A DNA stretch of 32,078 nucleotides from Sutterella sp. (GTDB taxonomy: Bacteria > Pseudomonadota > Gammaproteobacteria > Burkholderiales > Burkholderiaceae_F): positions 1 through 32,078 of the forward strand of contig JAHHRG010000021.1 of assembly GCA_020025965.1 (NCBI GenBank), read 5' to 3'. The position numbers were made by a program, and so were the translations under genes. A model generated the notes under the pieces. The model did no database searches and was not told the DNA's origin. It was given only the letters and a program-made list of their open reading frames with translations. Below are positions 23,136 through 31,051 of this stretch, in pieces (positions within the stretch are counted from its first letter, which is position 1; each line of letters opens with the position of its first letter).

Positions 23136-24470
23136 TTAACCGAACAAGCCCTGATAAAAGGCTACCAGAACAAGGATCGGCGCGAGGAAAGCCAAAATAA
23201 AGTGGAAGACTTTAAGAATTCCCGGACCGAAGTTATTGCCGATACGGAACTGTTCGCGAACGACAGGCCAAGCCTTCCAACCGGCGAGCGTAGCGATCAC
23301 GAGGCCGCCGAAGGGCATCATGAAGTTCGTGCAGACATAGTCGAGAAGGTCGAAGAAATTACGACCGCCGACCGTGAAGTCACTCCAGACACCGAAGGAC
23401 AAGGCGGACACGCTGCCCAAGAGGAAGAGCGCCACCCAGTTGATGGTCACGGCCTTCTTGCGCGAGAGGTTCCATTCGTTCTGCATAAAGGCGGTCACGA
23501 CTTCGAGAAGCGAGACGGCGGAGGTCAAAGCGGCCACCAAAAGGCAGACGTAGAAGAAGAACGCAAAGATGCTGCCGAAGGGCACGTGCGAGAAGATCAT
23601 CGGGACCGTGATAAAGACGAGACCCGGACCGCCGTTGGGTTCCATCCCGAAGGCAAACACTGCAGGCATGATCATGAGCCCCGCCAAAATGGCGGCCTGA
23701 ATGGCTAAAACGGCAATCCAGAGACTCGAATGCGGCACGCTCGTCTTACCCGGCAGGTAAGAACCGTAGGTCACCAAAATCCCGCCGCCCAAAGAGAGCG
23801 AGAAGAAGGTAAAGCCCATGGCGTTCAAAATGGCATTGCTCGTCAGGTTTTCCCACTGGAAGTTGAAGAGGTATTCCACACCGCCCCAGGCACCCGGCAG
23901 GGTGAGACCGCGCACGATGATGGCGAGCATCAAAATGAAGAGCATCGGCATCAGGTACTTCGAGACGCGTTCGATCCCGGCTTCAACGCCGCCGATCACG
24001 ACGGCACAGGTCAGCGTCAGGAAGGCAAAGTGCCAACCGACGTTGAGGTAGCCGTTCGAGACCAGATTCCCGAAGTGGTCCTTGAGGATCTGGGGATCGG
24101 AAATCGTGACGTTGCCGCCGACGGCATCCCAGAGATAGGCCACACACCAACCGCCCACGACCGAGTAGTAGGAGAGAATCACGAAAGAAGTGAGCACTCC
24201 CAGCGCGCCCATCAGGGCATACCAGGGACCGCCCACGGAACGCAGGGCGGTGACGACCGACCCGCGACCCTTACGACCGATGGCGACTTCCGCCATAACA
24301 AGAACTACGCCAATCGTGAAGGTGAAAATAATGTACGGAATAATGAAGGCAGCGCCGCCGTTGGCACCGGCCCAGAACGGGAATTTCCAAATTGCACCGA
24401 GGCCGATCGCCGACCCCGCACTCGCGAGGATGAACCCAACGCGAGAGCTCCACTGAGAATTACTTGACAT
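23136..24470 (-). CDS. NSS family sodium-dependent transporter, first tandem copy
   Basis: The 444-aa product begins SSNSQWSSRVGFILASAGSA, with TM1 LGAIWKFPFWAGANGGAAF. Here the motif reads FWAGANGG where the other three have YMAGTNGG, so it is the most divergent in a substrate-lining segment. TM6 is ILNAMGFTFFSLSLGGGILVTYGSYL. It also fits the short, likely 11-TM, NSS form. It is the promoter-proximal gene of the minus-strand run and has a roughly 130-nt leader containing an intrinsic-terminator hairpin. The Shine-Dalgarno upstream of ATG 24470 is weak (TTTCTGCCT), which may also be regulatory. Confidence 0.94.
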   Translation of the reverse strand: MSSNSQWSSRVGFILASAGSAIGLGAIWKFPFWAGANGGAAFIIPYIIFTFTIGVVLVMAEVAIGRKGRGSVVTALRSVGGPWYALMGALGVLTSFVILSYYSVVGGWCVAYLWDAVGGNVTISDPQILKDHFGNLVSNGYLNVGWHFAFLTLTCAVVIGGVEAGIERVSKYLMPMLFILMLAIIVRGLTLPGAWGGVEYLFNFQWENLTSNAILNAMGFTFFSLSLGGGILVTYGSYLPGKTSVPHSSLWIAVLAIQAAILAGLMIMPAVFAFGMEPNGGPGLVFITVPMIFSHVPFGSIFAFFFYVCLLVAALTSAVSLLEVVTAFMQNEWNLSRKKAVTINWVALFLLGSVSALSFGVWSDFTVGGRNFFDLLDYVCTNFMMPFGGLVIATLAGWKAWPVVREQFRIGNNFGPGILKVFHFILAFLAPILVLVAFYQGLFG

Positions 24471-24507
24471 AGGCAGAAATTTTTATTGTCGTTGTAGGTG
24501 ATAAAGG

Positions 24508-24536
24508 GAAAAAAACGGTCGATAAAGAGGACCGTT
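24508..24536 (-). promoter_or_regulatory. Intrinsic-terminator hairpin (candidate attenuator) in the leader of the first NSS gene
   Basis: On the minus strand AACGGTC (24536-24530), loop CTCTTTATC, GACCGTT (24520-24514), then a run of T (24515-24509), about 38 nt before ATG 24470. A second complementary pair, GTTCGTC (24544-24550) and GACGAAC (24593-24599), brackets the sequence upstream and could compete with or support the hairpin. Confidence 0.55.
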
Positions 24537-24948
24537 GCTGCACGTTCGTCTGGAGGGGAAATTCAAAGTGAAGAACACTGATTTCAAATGTCGACGAACT
24601 GAAATAAATTGTAGCGGTAAAACCGTAAAAAACCCGATCTTAGAGGCGTGAAGACCTAAAAAAGTGACAAACATTAGATATAGAACGGTTTCTATAAGGA
24701 ATACGTCTTAATTCGATCGGCCGATACAGGTGATCGTCAAGCAAAAAAAGGCGCGTCAACGAGGAAAACGTGAAAGGGAAGAAGGGCCCCGAAGAGCGAA
24801 TCGTAAGGAATGTTTCTGTTTCTAAAAGATAACAAAGAGCACGGTTAATCGGCCTACAATCAAAAGTACCGAGAGTCGTCCGATCGACGCAAGGTCGAGA
24901 GTGACGATTTGGGTGAAGAAAAGTTCGACGACCAAGGAGAAAAATGAG
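24537..24948. other. Divergent intergenic region between the NSS cluster and the SIMPL gene
   Basis: About 410 nt with no convincing ORF. A TACAAT -10-like hexamer on the minus strand (plus 24608-24613) without a good -35 could start the NSS transcript, giving a leader of ~130 nt. The rest is AT-rich up to ~24720 and unremarkable after that. Confidence 0.45.
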
Positions 24949-25668
24949 ATGAAAAAAGAAGTTGCCGCCACCCTTTGCTGCCTCGCTTCCGCCTCTGCGA
25001 TGGCTGCGCCGATGATTGCCGACGACGGCCTGATCGTGGATTTGAACGGGACGGCCGACATGACGGTTGCCAACGACGAAGCCTTCATTACCTTCAGTAC
25101 CGAAGAGCAGGCCGCCGTCGCTCAGAAAGCCATGACGGCAGTGGTAAACAAAGCCAATGCCGCTCAGAAGGCGCTGGCCAAGTTCGGCGGTCGCATAACG
25201 GTCGAAACGACCGATTTGTCGAGCTGGCCCGTTTATCGCCGTGCCAAAGAAGGAGAAGTACAGACGATCGGCGCTTGGGGAGCGAAAGAAACGATCCGCG
25301 TGACGGTGAAAGACGTTGAAGACGTCTCGGCCGTGATGGAAGCCGTATCCGCACACATGAATTACGACGGCGTCACCTATCGCGTCTCCGAAGCAACCCA
25401 GCAGGCCAAAAATGACGAATTGCTTCGTGCCGCCATTCAGGATGCTCTTCGACGCGCGACGGTAATTGCCGAAGAATTCGGGCTGACGAAAGATAACGTG
25501 CGCGTTGAAAAAATGAACGCCGGGGAACGCTCGGGCGGTCATGTTCGCTACTATGCCGCTCCCCGCATGAATGCAGTGAAGGCCGATGCGGTTCCTGTAC
25601 CGCAGATGAGCGCAGGGACGAGCGAACTTAACATGCGCGTCACGATGCAGGTGCGTTTCGTTCGCTAA
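24949..25668 (+). CDS. SIMPL (DUF541) domain periplasmic protein
   Basis: The 239-aa product begins MKKEVAATLCCLASASAMAAP, a Sec signal peptide with likely cleavage after AMA. The mature chain has the SIMPL/DUF541 pattern: LIVDLNGTADMTVANDEAFITFSTE, AQKALAKFGGRITVETTDLSSWPVY, AIQDALRRATVIAEEFGLTKDNVRVEKMN and a terminal LNMRVTMQVRFVR beta strand. The family comprises oligomeric periplasmic or surface proteins, some linked to oxidative stress (E. coli YggE); the molecular role is not settled. The start is set by AAGGAG at 24934-24939 and the signal peptide; the upstream open frame to 24901 is not used. A terminator follows. Confidence 0.88.
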   Translation: MKKEVAATLCCLASASAMAAPMIADDGLIVDLNGTADMTVANDEAFITFSTEEQAAVAQKAMTAVVNKANAAQKALAKFGGRITVETTDLSSWPVYRRAKEGEVQTIGAWGAKETIRVTVKDVEDVSAVMEAVSAHMNYDGVTYRVSEATQQAKNDELLRAAIQDALRRATVIAEEFGLTKDNVRVEKMNAGERSGGHVRYYAAPRMNAVKADAVPVPQMSAGTSELNMRVTMQVRFVR

Positions 25669-25696
25669 GTTCGATATCTGAAAACTTCTGTTCGAA

Positions 25697-25732
25697 AAGA
25701 AGCCGTCTTCACCCGACAGACGGCTTCTTTTT
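25697..25732 (+). terminator. Terminator of the SIMPL gene
   Basis: AAAGAAGCCGTC ... GACGGCTTCTTTTT, an 11-12 bp stem with T5. Confidence 0.9.
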
Positions 25733-25740
25733 GTTAGAAT
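25732..25740 (+). promoter_or_regulatory. Extended -10 promoter of psd
   Basis: TGTTAGAAT is an extended -10 element directly after the preceding terminator, about 34 nt before the psd TTG start. No clear -35 is present. Confidence 0.45.
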
Positions 25741-25773
25741 GAGGCGTTTTAGATTTTCTCTTCGGAGATCAGA

Positions 25774-26421
25774 TTGAATTCCCGCATTTACCCGCATCCT
25801 TTCTTCGCTAAAGAAGGTCAGCCGATCATCATCGGCGTCGGCGTTGTGGCGCTCGTGTTGGCGCTCGTCGGTCTCAACTTTCTGAGCGGCATCGCAGTCA
25901 TTCTTTTTATCTTCTGCGCTCAGTTCTTCCGTGATCCGGCTCGTGAAATGCCCGAAGATCCCCGTGCCGTGGTGAGCCCGGCCGACGGTCGCATCTGCAA
26001 GGTTCAGAAGGCCGTGGATCCGCTTACCGGCGCCGAATGCACGATGGTGTCGATTTTCATGAACGTCTTTAATGTTCACAGCCAGAAGTCTCCGGTTGCC
26101 GGGACGGTTGAAGAAATCGTCTACACGCCGGGTCTCTTTGTGAATGCCGACCTTGACAAGGCTTCGACCGACAACGAACGCAACGCCGTTCGCGTCAAGA
26201 TGGAAGACGGTCGCAGCATTACCTTTGTGCAGGTGGCCGGCCTCATCGCCCGCCGCATCATCTGCCACGCCGAAGTCGGCCAGAAGCTCGAACGCGGCGA
26301 ACGTTACGGTTTCATCCGTTTCGGCTCTCGCGTCGATATGTATCTTCCGACCGATGCCGAAATCTGTGTGTCGATCGGTGACAAGGTGACCGGCGTGATG
26401 ACGACGATCGCCCGCCTCTAA
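25774..26421 (+). CDS. psd: Phosphatidylserine decarboxylase proenzyme, short form
   Basis: A 215-aa protein that decarboxylates phosphatidylserine to phosphatidylethanolamine at the inner membrane. A hydrophobic N-terminus (IIIGVGVVALVLALVGLNFL) anchors it. The conserved blocks are VVSPADGRI (D71), MNVFNVHSQKSPVAG (H102) and RFGSRVDMYLP, where self-cleavage between G184 and S185 creates the pyruvoyl group. The GS motif and length are those of the short, archaetidylserine-decarboxylase-like class rather than the ~320-aa E. coli enzyme. It starts with TTG at 25774: CGGAG lies 6 nt upstream, and no ATG occurs early in the frame. The partner enzyme gene pssA lies 1.3 kb downstream on the other strand. 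Confidence 0.95.
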   Translation: MNSRIYPHPFFAKEGQPIIIGVGVVALVLALVGLNFLSGIAVILFIFCAQFFRDPAREMPEDPRAVVSPADGRICKVQKAVDPLTGAECTMVSIFMNVFNVHSQKSPVAGTVEEIVYTPGLFVNADLDKASTDNERNAVRVKMEDGRSITFVQVAGLIARRIICHAEVGQKLERGERYGFIRFGSRVDMYLPTDAEICVSIGDKVTGVMTTIARL

Positions 26422-26445
26422 AGCGACGACAATCGGAAATAAATT

Positions 26446-26483
26446 AAGCTCGACTGCCTCCCAAAGGCAGCCGAGCTTTTTTT
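26446..26483 (+). terminator. Terminator of psd
   Basis: AAGCTCG-A-CTGCCT, loop, AGGCAG-C-CGAGCTTTTTTT: a 13-bp stem with one mismatch and T7. Confidence 0.92.
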
Positions 26484-26508
26484 CGACCTTTATTTCGAGG
26501 AACGACGC

Positions 26509-27546
26509 TTAACTCTTGATCAGACTTGCCTGAGCGTCGGGCGTTTTCCCGAAAGGCTCGAATGCGAGGTCTCGTACGAGCGTTCCTTTTTCGTTGAGCC
26601 AACGGCGTAAAAGCGCCGAATCTCGCTCAACAAAGCTCACCAGAGCCGTCTCGCCTCCGTCAAGAATTTTCTGAGTGGGTGAAAGGGGCGTTTCCTTCAA
26701 ATCCGCGAGGAAGTCGCGGTCACTCGTGAGAAAACTCACCTTTGTCATCTCGCCCGCCCCCGGGTTTAGCCCTGTTGCATCCGCGATTTCATCCAGGTCC
26801 CTCGCTTCTTTGACGGGCGGCTCAAAGCTCGTCACAAAAGCCGAGACGATGGTATTTAACGGCAAGGCCAAGGTTTCGGATTCGCCTTGTTCGCGTGCGA
26901 GCAGTAGAAGTCTGCCTTCCTTCACGAGTAAGAGTAACGGCAACACCGTTTTCTCTAAAGTACGTCGGTTTTGACGGTGGCGAATTTTGAGGTAGTGTCC
27001 GGTTTGAAGGCTTTCTGTGACGGCCGACCAGATGTCGGATTTGATTCTGGCCGGTACGGGGAGAAAGCAGTCTTCGGCAATACGCAAAGGAAAAGCGGCT
27101 TCGGATTTGACCGTGCGGGTAAAGAAAGTCGATGCCTGAATAGGAAAGCGCTTTTCTGTCAGAAGTCTCGCGGCCGTCATGACGGCACACTCTTCAGGAG
27201 ATAAGGCCGGGAGTACCCAGGCCGGCGCCTTTTCATCCCAACGATAGCGGTAGGGACGTTGGTCTTTGATCACTTCAACGGGAAATCTCGGATCGTCGGC
27301 GAGCCCCGCGAGAAGGCGGCTTGCGCTTCTGACGGTTGTCGGCATTTCAGCCTCTGCCAAAACCGCCGCAGCCTCTTCGGCCGTGAGCCCCACGCGTCGA
27401 CCCATGGCGGCCAAGAGGCGAATCACCTTGACGGCATCCGTAAAGGCAGGCTTGGCATTCGCTTTGGCCGCAGTCTTTTCGGAGGACTTGATCTTCGTGG
27501 TCGAGCGGGCTTTTCTCGGAGTTAACGGTTTTTTCTCTTGCGGCAC
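26509..27546 (-). CDS. WYL-domain transcriptional regulator
   Basis: From the chosen GTG at 27546 the product is 345 aa. After a basic, low-complexity N-terminus (PQEKKPLTPRKARSTTKIKS) comes a winged-helix-like segment (AVKVIRLLAAMGRRVGLTAEEAAAVL, TTVRSASRLLAGLADDPRFPVEV), then a WYL domain (~165-250: SAVTESLQTGHYLKIRHRQN, LEKTVLPLLLLVKEGRLLLLAREQGE) and a WCX-like C-terminus. WYL proteins are DNA-binding regulators whose ligands are often nucleic acids or nucleotides. The frame is open to 27666; the upstream 40 residues look non-coding, and AAAGG 8 nt before the GTG supports the shorter form. It lies between the lipid genes psd and pssA, convergent with psd. Targets are unknown. Confidence 0.82.
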   Translation of the reverse strand: MPQEKKPLTPRKARSTTKIKSSEKTAAKANAKPAFTDAVKVIRLLAAMGRRVGLTAEEAAAVLAEAEMPTTVRSASRLLAGLADDPRFPVEVIKDQRPYRYRWDEKAPAWVLPALSPEECAVMTAARLLTEKRFPIQASTFFTRTVKSEAAFPLRIAEDCFLPVPARIKSDIWSAVTESLQTGHYLKIRHRQNRRTLEKTVLPLLLLVKEGRLLLLAREQGESETLALPLNTIVSAFVTSFEPPVKEARDLDEIADATGLNPGAGEMTKVSFLTSDRDFLADLKETPLSPTQKILDGGETALVSFVERDSALLRRWLNEKGTLVRDLAFEPFGKTPDAQASLIKS

Positions 27547-27636
27547 GGACGTGACCTTTGATAGGGAGACTGAGTAAAAAGACGGGGAACTTCTCAAAAC
27601 AGAATAGCAGAAAGGTGCCCGGCGAATTCTCCAAAC

Positions 27637-27668
27637 GAAAAAAACGATGCCGTTTCGTGTCGGCATCG
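27637..27668 (-). terminator. Terminator of pssA
   Basis: Minus-strand CGATGCCG, loop ACACGAAA, CGGCATCG, then T7 (plus A-run 27638-27644). Confidence 0.9.
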
Positions 27669-27697
27669 GTTTTGAAAGAGTACGGCCTAAATGCTAA

Positions 27698-28552
27698 TTA
27701 GGCGGCCTTTTCGTCGGTAGCGGCTTCCGCTTCGGCAGCCATAGCAGCGGCGATGTCGGCCTGAATCGGATTCGGACGACCCGTCCACCAGCACCAGAAG
27801 CCGTAGGCAAAGCCCGACAAGGCATAGATGCACATGAGGATGAAGATCGAGAGGCTCGTGTTGCTCGAAATCACGATAAAGAGAACGGCGGCAACGACGA
27901 TGACCCAGAAGGGAATCGTCTTCACAACGGCATAGCTCTTACCGGAGAAGAAGGGAGCATTCGAGACCATGGTGAGGCCGGAATAAAGCGTCACGACAGC
28001 GGCGATTTCAGCCTGGTACTGAAGAAGCCAGGCCGGGAAATGATTTTCGACGCCGAGCCAGACAAAACCGCAAACAAGTGCGGCAGCGGCCGGAGACGGG
28101 AGCCCCTGGAAGTAATTCTTACTCACGACGCCTACGTTGCAGTTGAAGCGGGCGAGACGAAGAATGGCGCAGAGGCAGTAGATGAAGGCAATGGCCCAGC
28201 CGATTTTGCCGAGGCCCTTCAAGGTGTATTCGTAGATGATGAGGCCCGGAGCAACGCCGAAACTCACGGCATCGGCCAGTGAGTCCATCTGGACGCCGAA
28301 TTCGGACTGCGTATGGGTTGCGCGTGCAACGCGACCGTCCATACCGTCAAAGAGCATGGAGAAGAAAACGGCAATGGCACCCGCCAGAAAATCCTCGTTC
28401 ATGGCGGCGATGATGCCGTAGAAGGCCGAGAAGAGGGCGGCTGCGGTAAAGGCGTTGGGAAGAACGTAAATGCTCTTGGATTTCACTGCTTCGATACGGC
28501 GCTGACCGATCGAGGTCAGGCTTTCGCGGTGATGGGCGTTGTTCGTATTCAT
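27698..28552 (-). CDS. pssA: CDP-diacylglycerol--serine O-phosphatidyltransferase
   Basis: The 284-aa membrane enzyme makes phosphatidylserine from CDP-diacylglycerol and serine. The CDP-alcohol phosphotransferase signature is complete: D69, D72-G73, A76-R77, G86, D90 and D94 in LFDGMDGRVARATHTQSEFG. It starts IYVLPNAFTAAALFSAFYGI and has about eight hydrophobic segments, the PssA type II layout. The C-terminus is an Ala/Glu-rich tail. AAAGGA lies ~11 nt before ATG 28552. Its product feeds Psd, encoded nearby, so both steps of phosphatidylethanolamine synthesis are in this window. Confidence 0.94.
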   Translation of the reverse strand: MNTNNAHHRESLTSIGQRRIEAVKSKSIYVLPNAFTAAALFSAFYGIIAAMNEDFLAGAIAVFFSMLFDGMDGRVARATHTQSEFGVQMDSLADAVSFGVAPGLIIYEYTLKGLGKIGWAIAFIYCLCAILRLARFNCNVGVVSKNYFQGLPSPAAAALVCGFVWLGVENHFPAWLLQYQAEIAAVVTLYSGLTMVSNAPFFSGKSYAVVKTIPFWVIVVAAVLFIVISSNTSLSIFILMCIYALSGFAYGFWCWWTGRPNPIQADIAAAMAAEAEAATDEKAA

Positions 28553-28703
28553 TTGCGTGTGCTTTCCTTTATTTGGGCGGTGTCCGTCTCTTCAAAAAGA
28601 AACAACAGGTGGACGACCTAGTCTGCGAGTCGTTTGAGCGAGTGCCTCGAAAAAGGCGCCTTCAAAATCGATCCACGCATCTTAGCAAGATTTGCAAACT
28701 GTT

Positions 28704-28733
28704 ATTATCGCGCTTTCACAACGGTTGGCGCAA
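28704..28733 (-). promoter_or_regulatory. Possible pssA promoter
   Basis: Minus-strand TTGCGC (plus 28728-28733) and GATAAT (plus 28704-28709) with an 18-nt spacer, about 150 nt upstream of pssA. Confidence 0.35.
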
Positions 28734-28771
28734 CACTCGTTTGACGACGCGGACGTTCGGTCGGCTGATTT

Positions 28772-28780
28772 TGCTATAGT
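28772..28780 (+). promoter_or_regulatory. Extended -10 promoter of the FAH-family gene
   Basis: TGCTATAGT at 28772-28780, 31 nt before the ATG at 28812. The -35 is not clear; TTGACG at 28741 is too far away. Confidence 0.5.
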
Positions 28781-28811
28781 TAACACACATTCCACTTTGG
28801 TGAGATTCATC

Positions 28812-29492
28812 ATGCCATTCGTTTTTGCACCGCCCGCCCAGGCCGTTGTGCCCGTTCAAGACGAGCGTTATCAGTTCCTTCCCGTCAACCGTGTTTTCGG
28901 GGTGGCCAAGAATTACGCAGAACCGGGCCGCGAACCCGATGCGCCTCCCTTTTACTTCATGAAGCCCGCTTCCTCCGTTTTGCCGGTGGCTGACGGTGAC
29001 GTTGCCAAGATCCCGATGCCGCCTTCGACCAATGACATGCGTCATGAAATCGAACTCGTGGCTTGTTTGGGTAAGGGCGGCCGCAATATGACGCGCGAAG
29101 AAGCGCAAGCGGCCGTTTGGGGATGGTGCACGGGGATTGACTTTACCTTGGGCGATCAGAAACTTGCTTCGGGCGCGAACGACATCACGCGTGCAAAGTC
29201 CTTCGAACGCTCCGCTCCGGTGACGCACGTTCGTCCGGCTTATCGTTCCCCGATGCCGGAACCTGCGGACTTGTGGCTCTACGTTAACAATCAGAAGCGT
29301 CAGGCCGGCTCGACCGAGAATCTTGTGAAGGATCCGTACGACGTTATTGTTGAACTCTCGCAGTTCTGGGAACTGCAGCCCGGCGATATGATCTTCACCG
29401 GCACCCCCTTCGGTGCGGGCAAGGTGAATAAGGGCGATCGTCTTGAAGGTGGCGTCAACGGCGTCGGTACCATTAAAGTCGAAATCGTTTAA
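28812..29492 (+). CDS. Fumarylacetoacetate hydrolase family protein (fumarylpyruvate hydrolase/YcgM-like)
   Basis: The 226-aa product matches the short FAH fold: NRVFGVAKNYAEPGRE, PFYFMKPASSVLP, MRHEIELVACLGKGG (the HExE metal ligands), GWCTGIDFTLGDQK (third acidic ligand) and a terminal PGDMIFTGTPFGAGKVNKGD. Members hydrolyse C-C bonds of acylpyruvates or decarboxylate oxaloacetate with Mg2+/Mn2+, and the substrate cannot be set from sequence. Length is close to E. coli YcgM (219 aa). The start at 28812 has GGTGAG 7 nt upstream; the upstream open frame to 28692 overlaps the promoter and is not used. It is monocistronic, with a terminator at 29520. Confidence 0.9.
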   Translation: MPFVFAPPAQAVVPVQDERYQFLPVNRVFGVAKNYAEPGREPDAPPFYFMKPASSVLPVADGDVAKIPMPPSTNDMRHEIELVACLGKGGRNMTREEAQAAVWGWCTGIDFTLGDQKLASGANDITRAKSFERSAPVTHVRPAYRSPMPEPADLWLYVNNQKRQAGSTENLVKDPYDVIVELSQFWELQPGDMIFTGTPFGAGKVNKGDRLEGGVNGVGTIKVEIV

Positions 29493-29519
29493 GACTTTTC
29501 ACCGAAGTCGATCGATACG

Positions 29520-29550
29520 AAGACCGGTTTTTTGAGGCTGGTCTTTTTTT
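29520..29550 (+). terminator. Terminator of the FAH-family gene
   Basis: AAGACC ... GGTCTT followed by T5. Confidence 0.8.
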
Positions 29551-29556
29551 CGTTCG

Positions 29557-29597
29557 AGAAAAAGAAACGCTCGCTTCCGGCAAGGAAAGCGAGCGTT
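29557..29597 (-). terminator. Terminator of the EamA transporter gene
   Basis: Minus-strand AACGCTCGCTTT, loop, AAGCGAGCGTTTCTTTTT. It lies 24 nt after the stop. Confidence 0.85.
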
Positions 29598-29620
29598 GAT
29601 TGTCTTTGTCCGAGGAAGAA

Positions 29621-30652
29621 TTATTTCTTCTGGCGGGCAGCGGCGAGTTCCGCCTTTCGGCTTTGTTTAGCCATGCGTTCCGTATATTGACGGAAGACGT
29701 AAAGCGAACCCATCACGCCGATCAGGAGGATCGTGTAACCGATGACGAGAGTAACGGTCGGCATTTCGCCTCGGAACATCATGGCGTAGATGACGGACGA
29801 AATCGATTCGAAGACAATCAGCTGACCGCCCAATGCGGACGGAAGACGCTGACTCATCCCGTTCCAGCAGAGCATGGCAACCCAGGAGCAGACAAAACCG
29901 AGCATCAGGGCGACCCAAAGGAAGTTGATGGGTTCGGGACCGAAAAGACCTTCCGTCGTATCAAGGTAGCCCATGGGCCAAGCAACGACGGCCCAGGCGA
30001 CGGTTACGACGGGAAGGACCGTGACGCCCTGCAGAGCGGTCCAGGCGGCGGAATTGTGGCTCGGGTGAGCGAGCAGCCACTCACCGTTCATGATGGAGAA
30101 CCAGGTCCAGAGGATAGCGGCCACGATCCCGAAGGCAACGCCGATCCAAAAGTCCAGCGGACTTTCGGCACCGGCGGTCATATATTGGAATTCGGACCAG
30201 TTGGCAATCACCATCCCGAAGAAAATGACGACCAAAGGCGGCGTAATCACTCCCCAGGAAAGGGCACGGCCTTCTTTCTGATAGCGGAAATTGGATGCAA
30301 TGGCGACCATCACGGGAATGATGGCCATAAACATGCCGGCCAAAGGCGCACCTGCCATGCGGATGCAGATTGCCATCGTAATGTAAAAGAGAACATTACC
30401 GAAGAGCGGCAGTTTGAAGGATTCGATGATGTCGGCTTTCGTAAAGCGCTTCAGATCCTTCCTGAGGAAGTACATAAAGGGAAGCGATACGATACCGAAA
30501 GCAATGTATCGAGAGAGTGCGACGAGCACCGGGTTGTAGTCCGGCACCATCAGCGGAGCAATGTATAAAAGCCCCCAAAAGGCGCCAGCCGCGACGCCGA
30601 GTAAAACACCAAGAAGCATGGATAGTTGATTGACACTGCGCTCGTCTTTCAC
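29621..30652 (-). CDS. EamA/DMT superfamily transporter
   Basis: The 343-aa product has ten hydrophobic segments in two related halves, as in drug/metabolite transporters: LGVLLGVAAGAFWGLLYIAP, LVALSRYIAFGIVSLPFMYFL, LFYITMAICIRMAGAPLAGMFMAIIPVMVAI, then IGVAFGIVAAILWTWFSIMNG and LIVFESISSVIYAMMFRGEMPTVTLVIGYTILLIGVM. The C-terminus is basic (RQYTERMAKQSRKAELAAARQ). It would export or import a small metabolite; substrate unknown. The reading frame opens with GTG at 30652, with no strong Shine-Dalgarno. An ATG at 30619 is a plausible alternative start just before the first TM. The region upstream (30653-31051) is non-coding. Confidence 0.85.
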   Translation of the reverse strand: MKDERSVNQLSMLLGVLLGVAAGAFWGLLYIAPLMVPDYNPVLVALSRYIAFGIVSLPFMYFLRKDLKRFTKADIIESFKLPLFGNVLFYITMAICIRMAGAPLAGMFMAIIPVMVAIASNFRYQKEGRALSWGVITPPLVVIFFGMVIANWSEFQYMTAGAESPLDFWIGVAFGIVAAILWTWFSIMNGEWLLAHPSHNSAAWTALQGVTVLPVVTVAWAVVAWPMGYLDTTEGLFGPEPINFLWVALMLGFVCSWVAMLCWNGMSQRLPSALGGQLIVFESISSVIYAMMFRGEMPTVTLVIGYTILLIGVMGSLYVFRQYTERMAKQSRKAELAAARQKK

Positions 30653-31051
30653 CCGAACGCGACCTGGGCGGACGACCGTGTGAAAGATAATAGGTGTCGT
30701 CCGAGCTCATCCCGCCTCTTGTCGTTCCCGGTCTCGAGGTTCATGTCTGAGGGAACGGTTCTCCGGCGGAATTAGGGCGATCGGGCAGTCGGCTCGATCA
30801 CAGGCACTCGGCTGAACAGGCTGATAACGGGCGGCTCGAAATAGCGGATGACAGTCGGCCGCGCGTCGCCAAAAGACAGACGAGCGCGCTCATGCTATCA
30901 AACTCCGGGGGCTCTCGTTGGAGGTGTTGAGGGTAAATCCCCAGAGCGAAGCAGAAAAACGTTGTGAAAAAGAAACGAAAAAGCCTCGTTGGCGGGCTTT
31001 TACCGCGCGTCTCGCAGGCGTATCGAAAAAAATGTACTCAAGTGAATCGAG
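30653..31051. other. 399-nt non-coding region between the EamA and mltB genes
   Basis: No convincing ORF or tRNA. It contains GC-rich sequence with recurring CAGTCGGC (30786-30793, 30852-30859) and CACTCGGC (30805-30812), and the mltB terminator near 30990. I recognise no RNA family or riboswitch. Confidence 0.5.
30976..31001 (-). terminator. Terminator of mltB
   Basis: Minus-strand AAAAGCC, loop CGCCAACGA, GGCTTTTT, 50 nt after the stop codon. Confidence 0.7.

Noticed and set aside
24640..26268. 542-aa minus-strand open frame
   Set aside because: It lies antisense to the SIMPL and psd genes, both of which have signal or catalytic motifs and ribosome-binding sites; the translation is His/Arg/Phe-rich and unlike a protein family.
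30890..30960. Small structured RNA (SRP RNA, 6S or tmRNA) suggested by GGGGGCTCTCG and GGGTAAATCCCC
   Set aside because: The SRP tetraloop/asymmetric-loop region, the 6S closing stems and the tmRNA tRNA-like ends are all absent on either strand.
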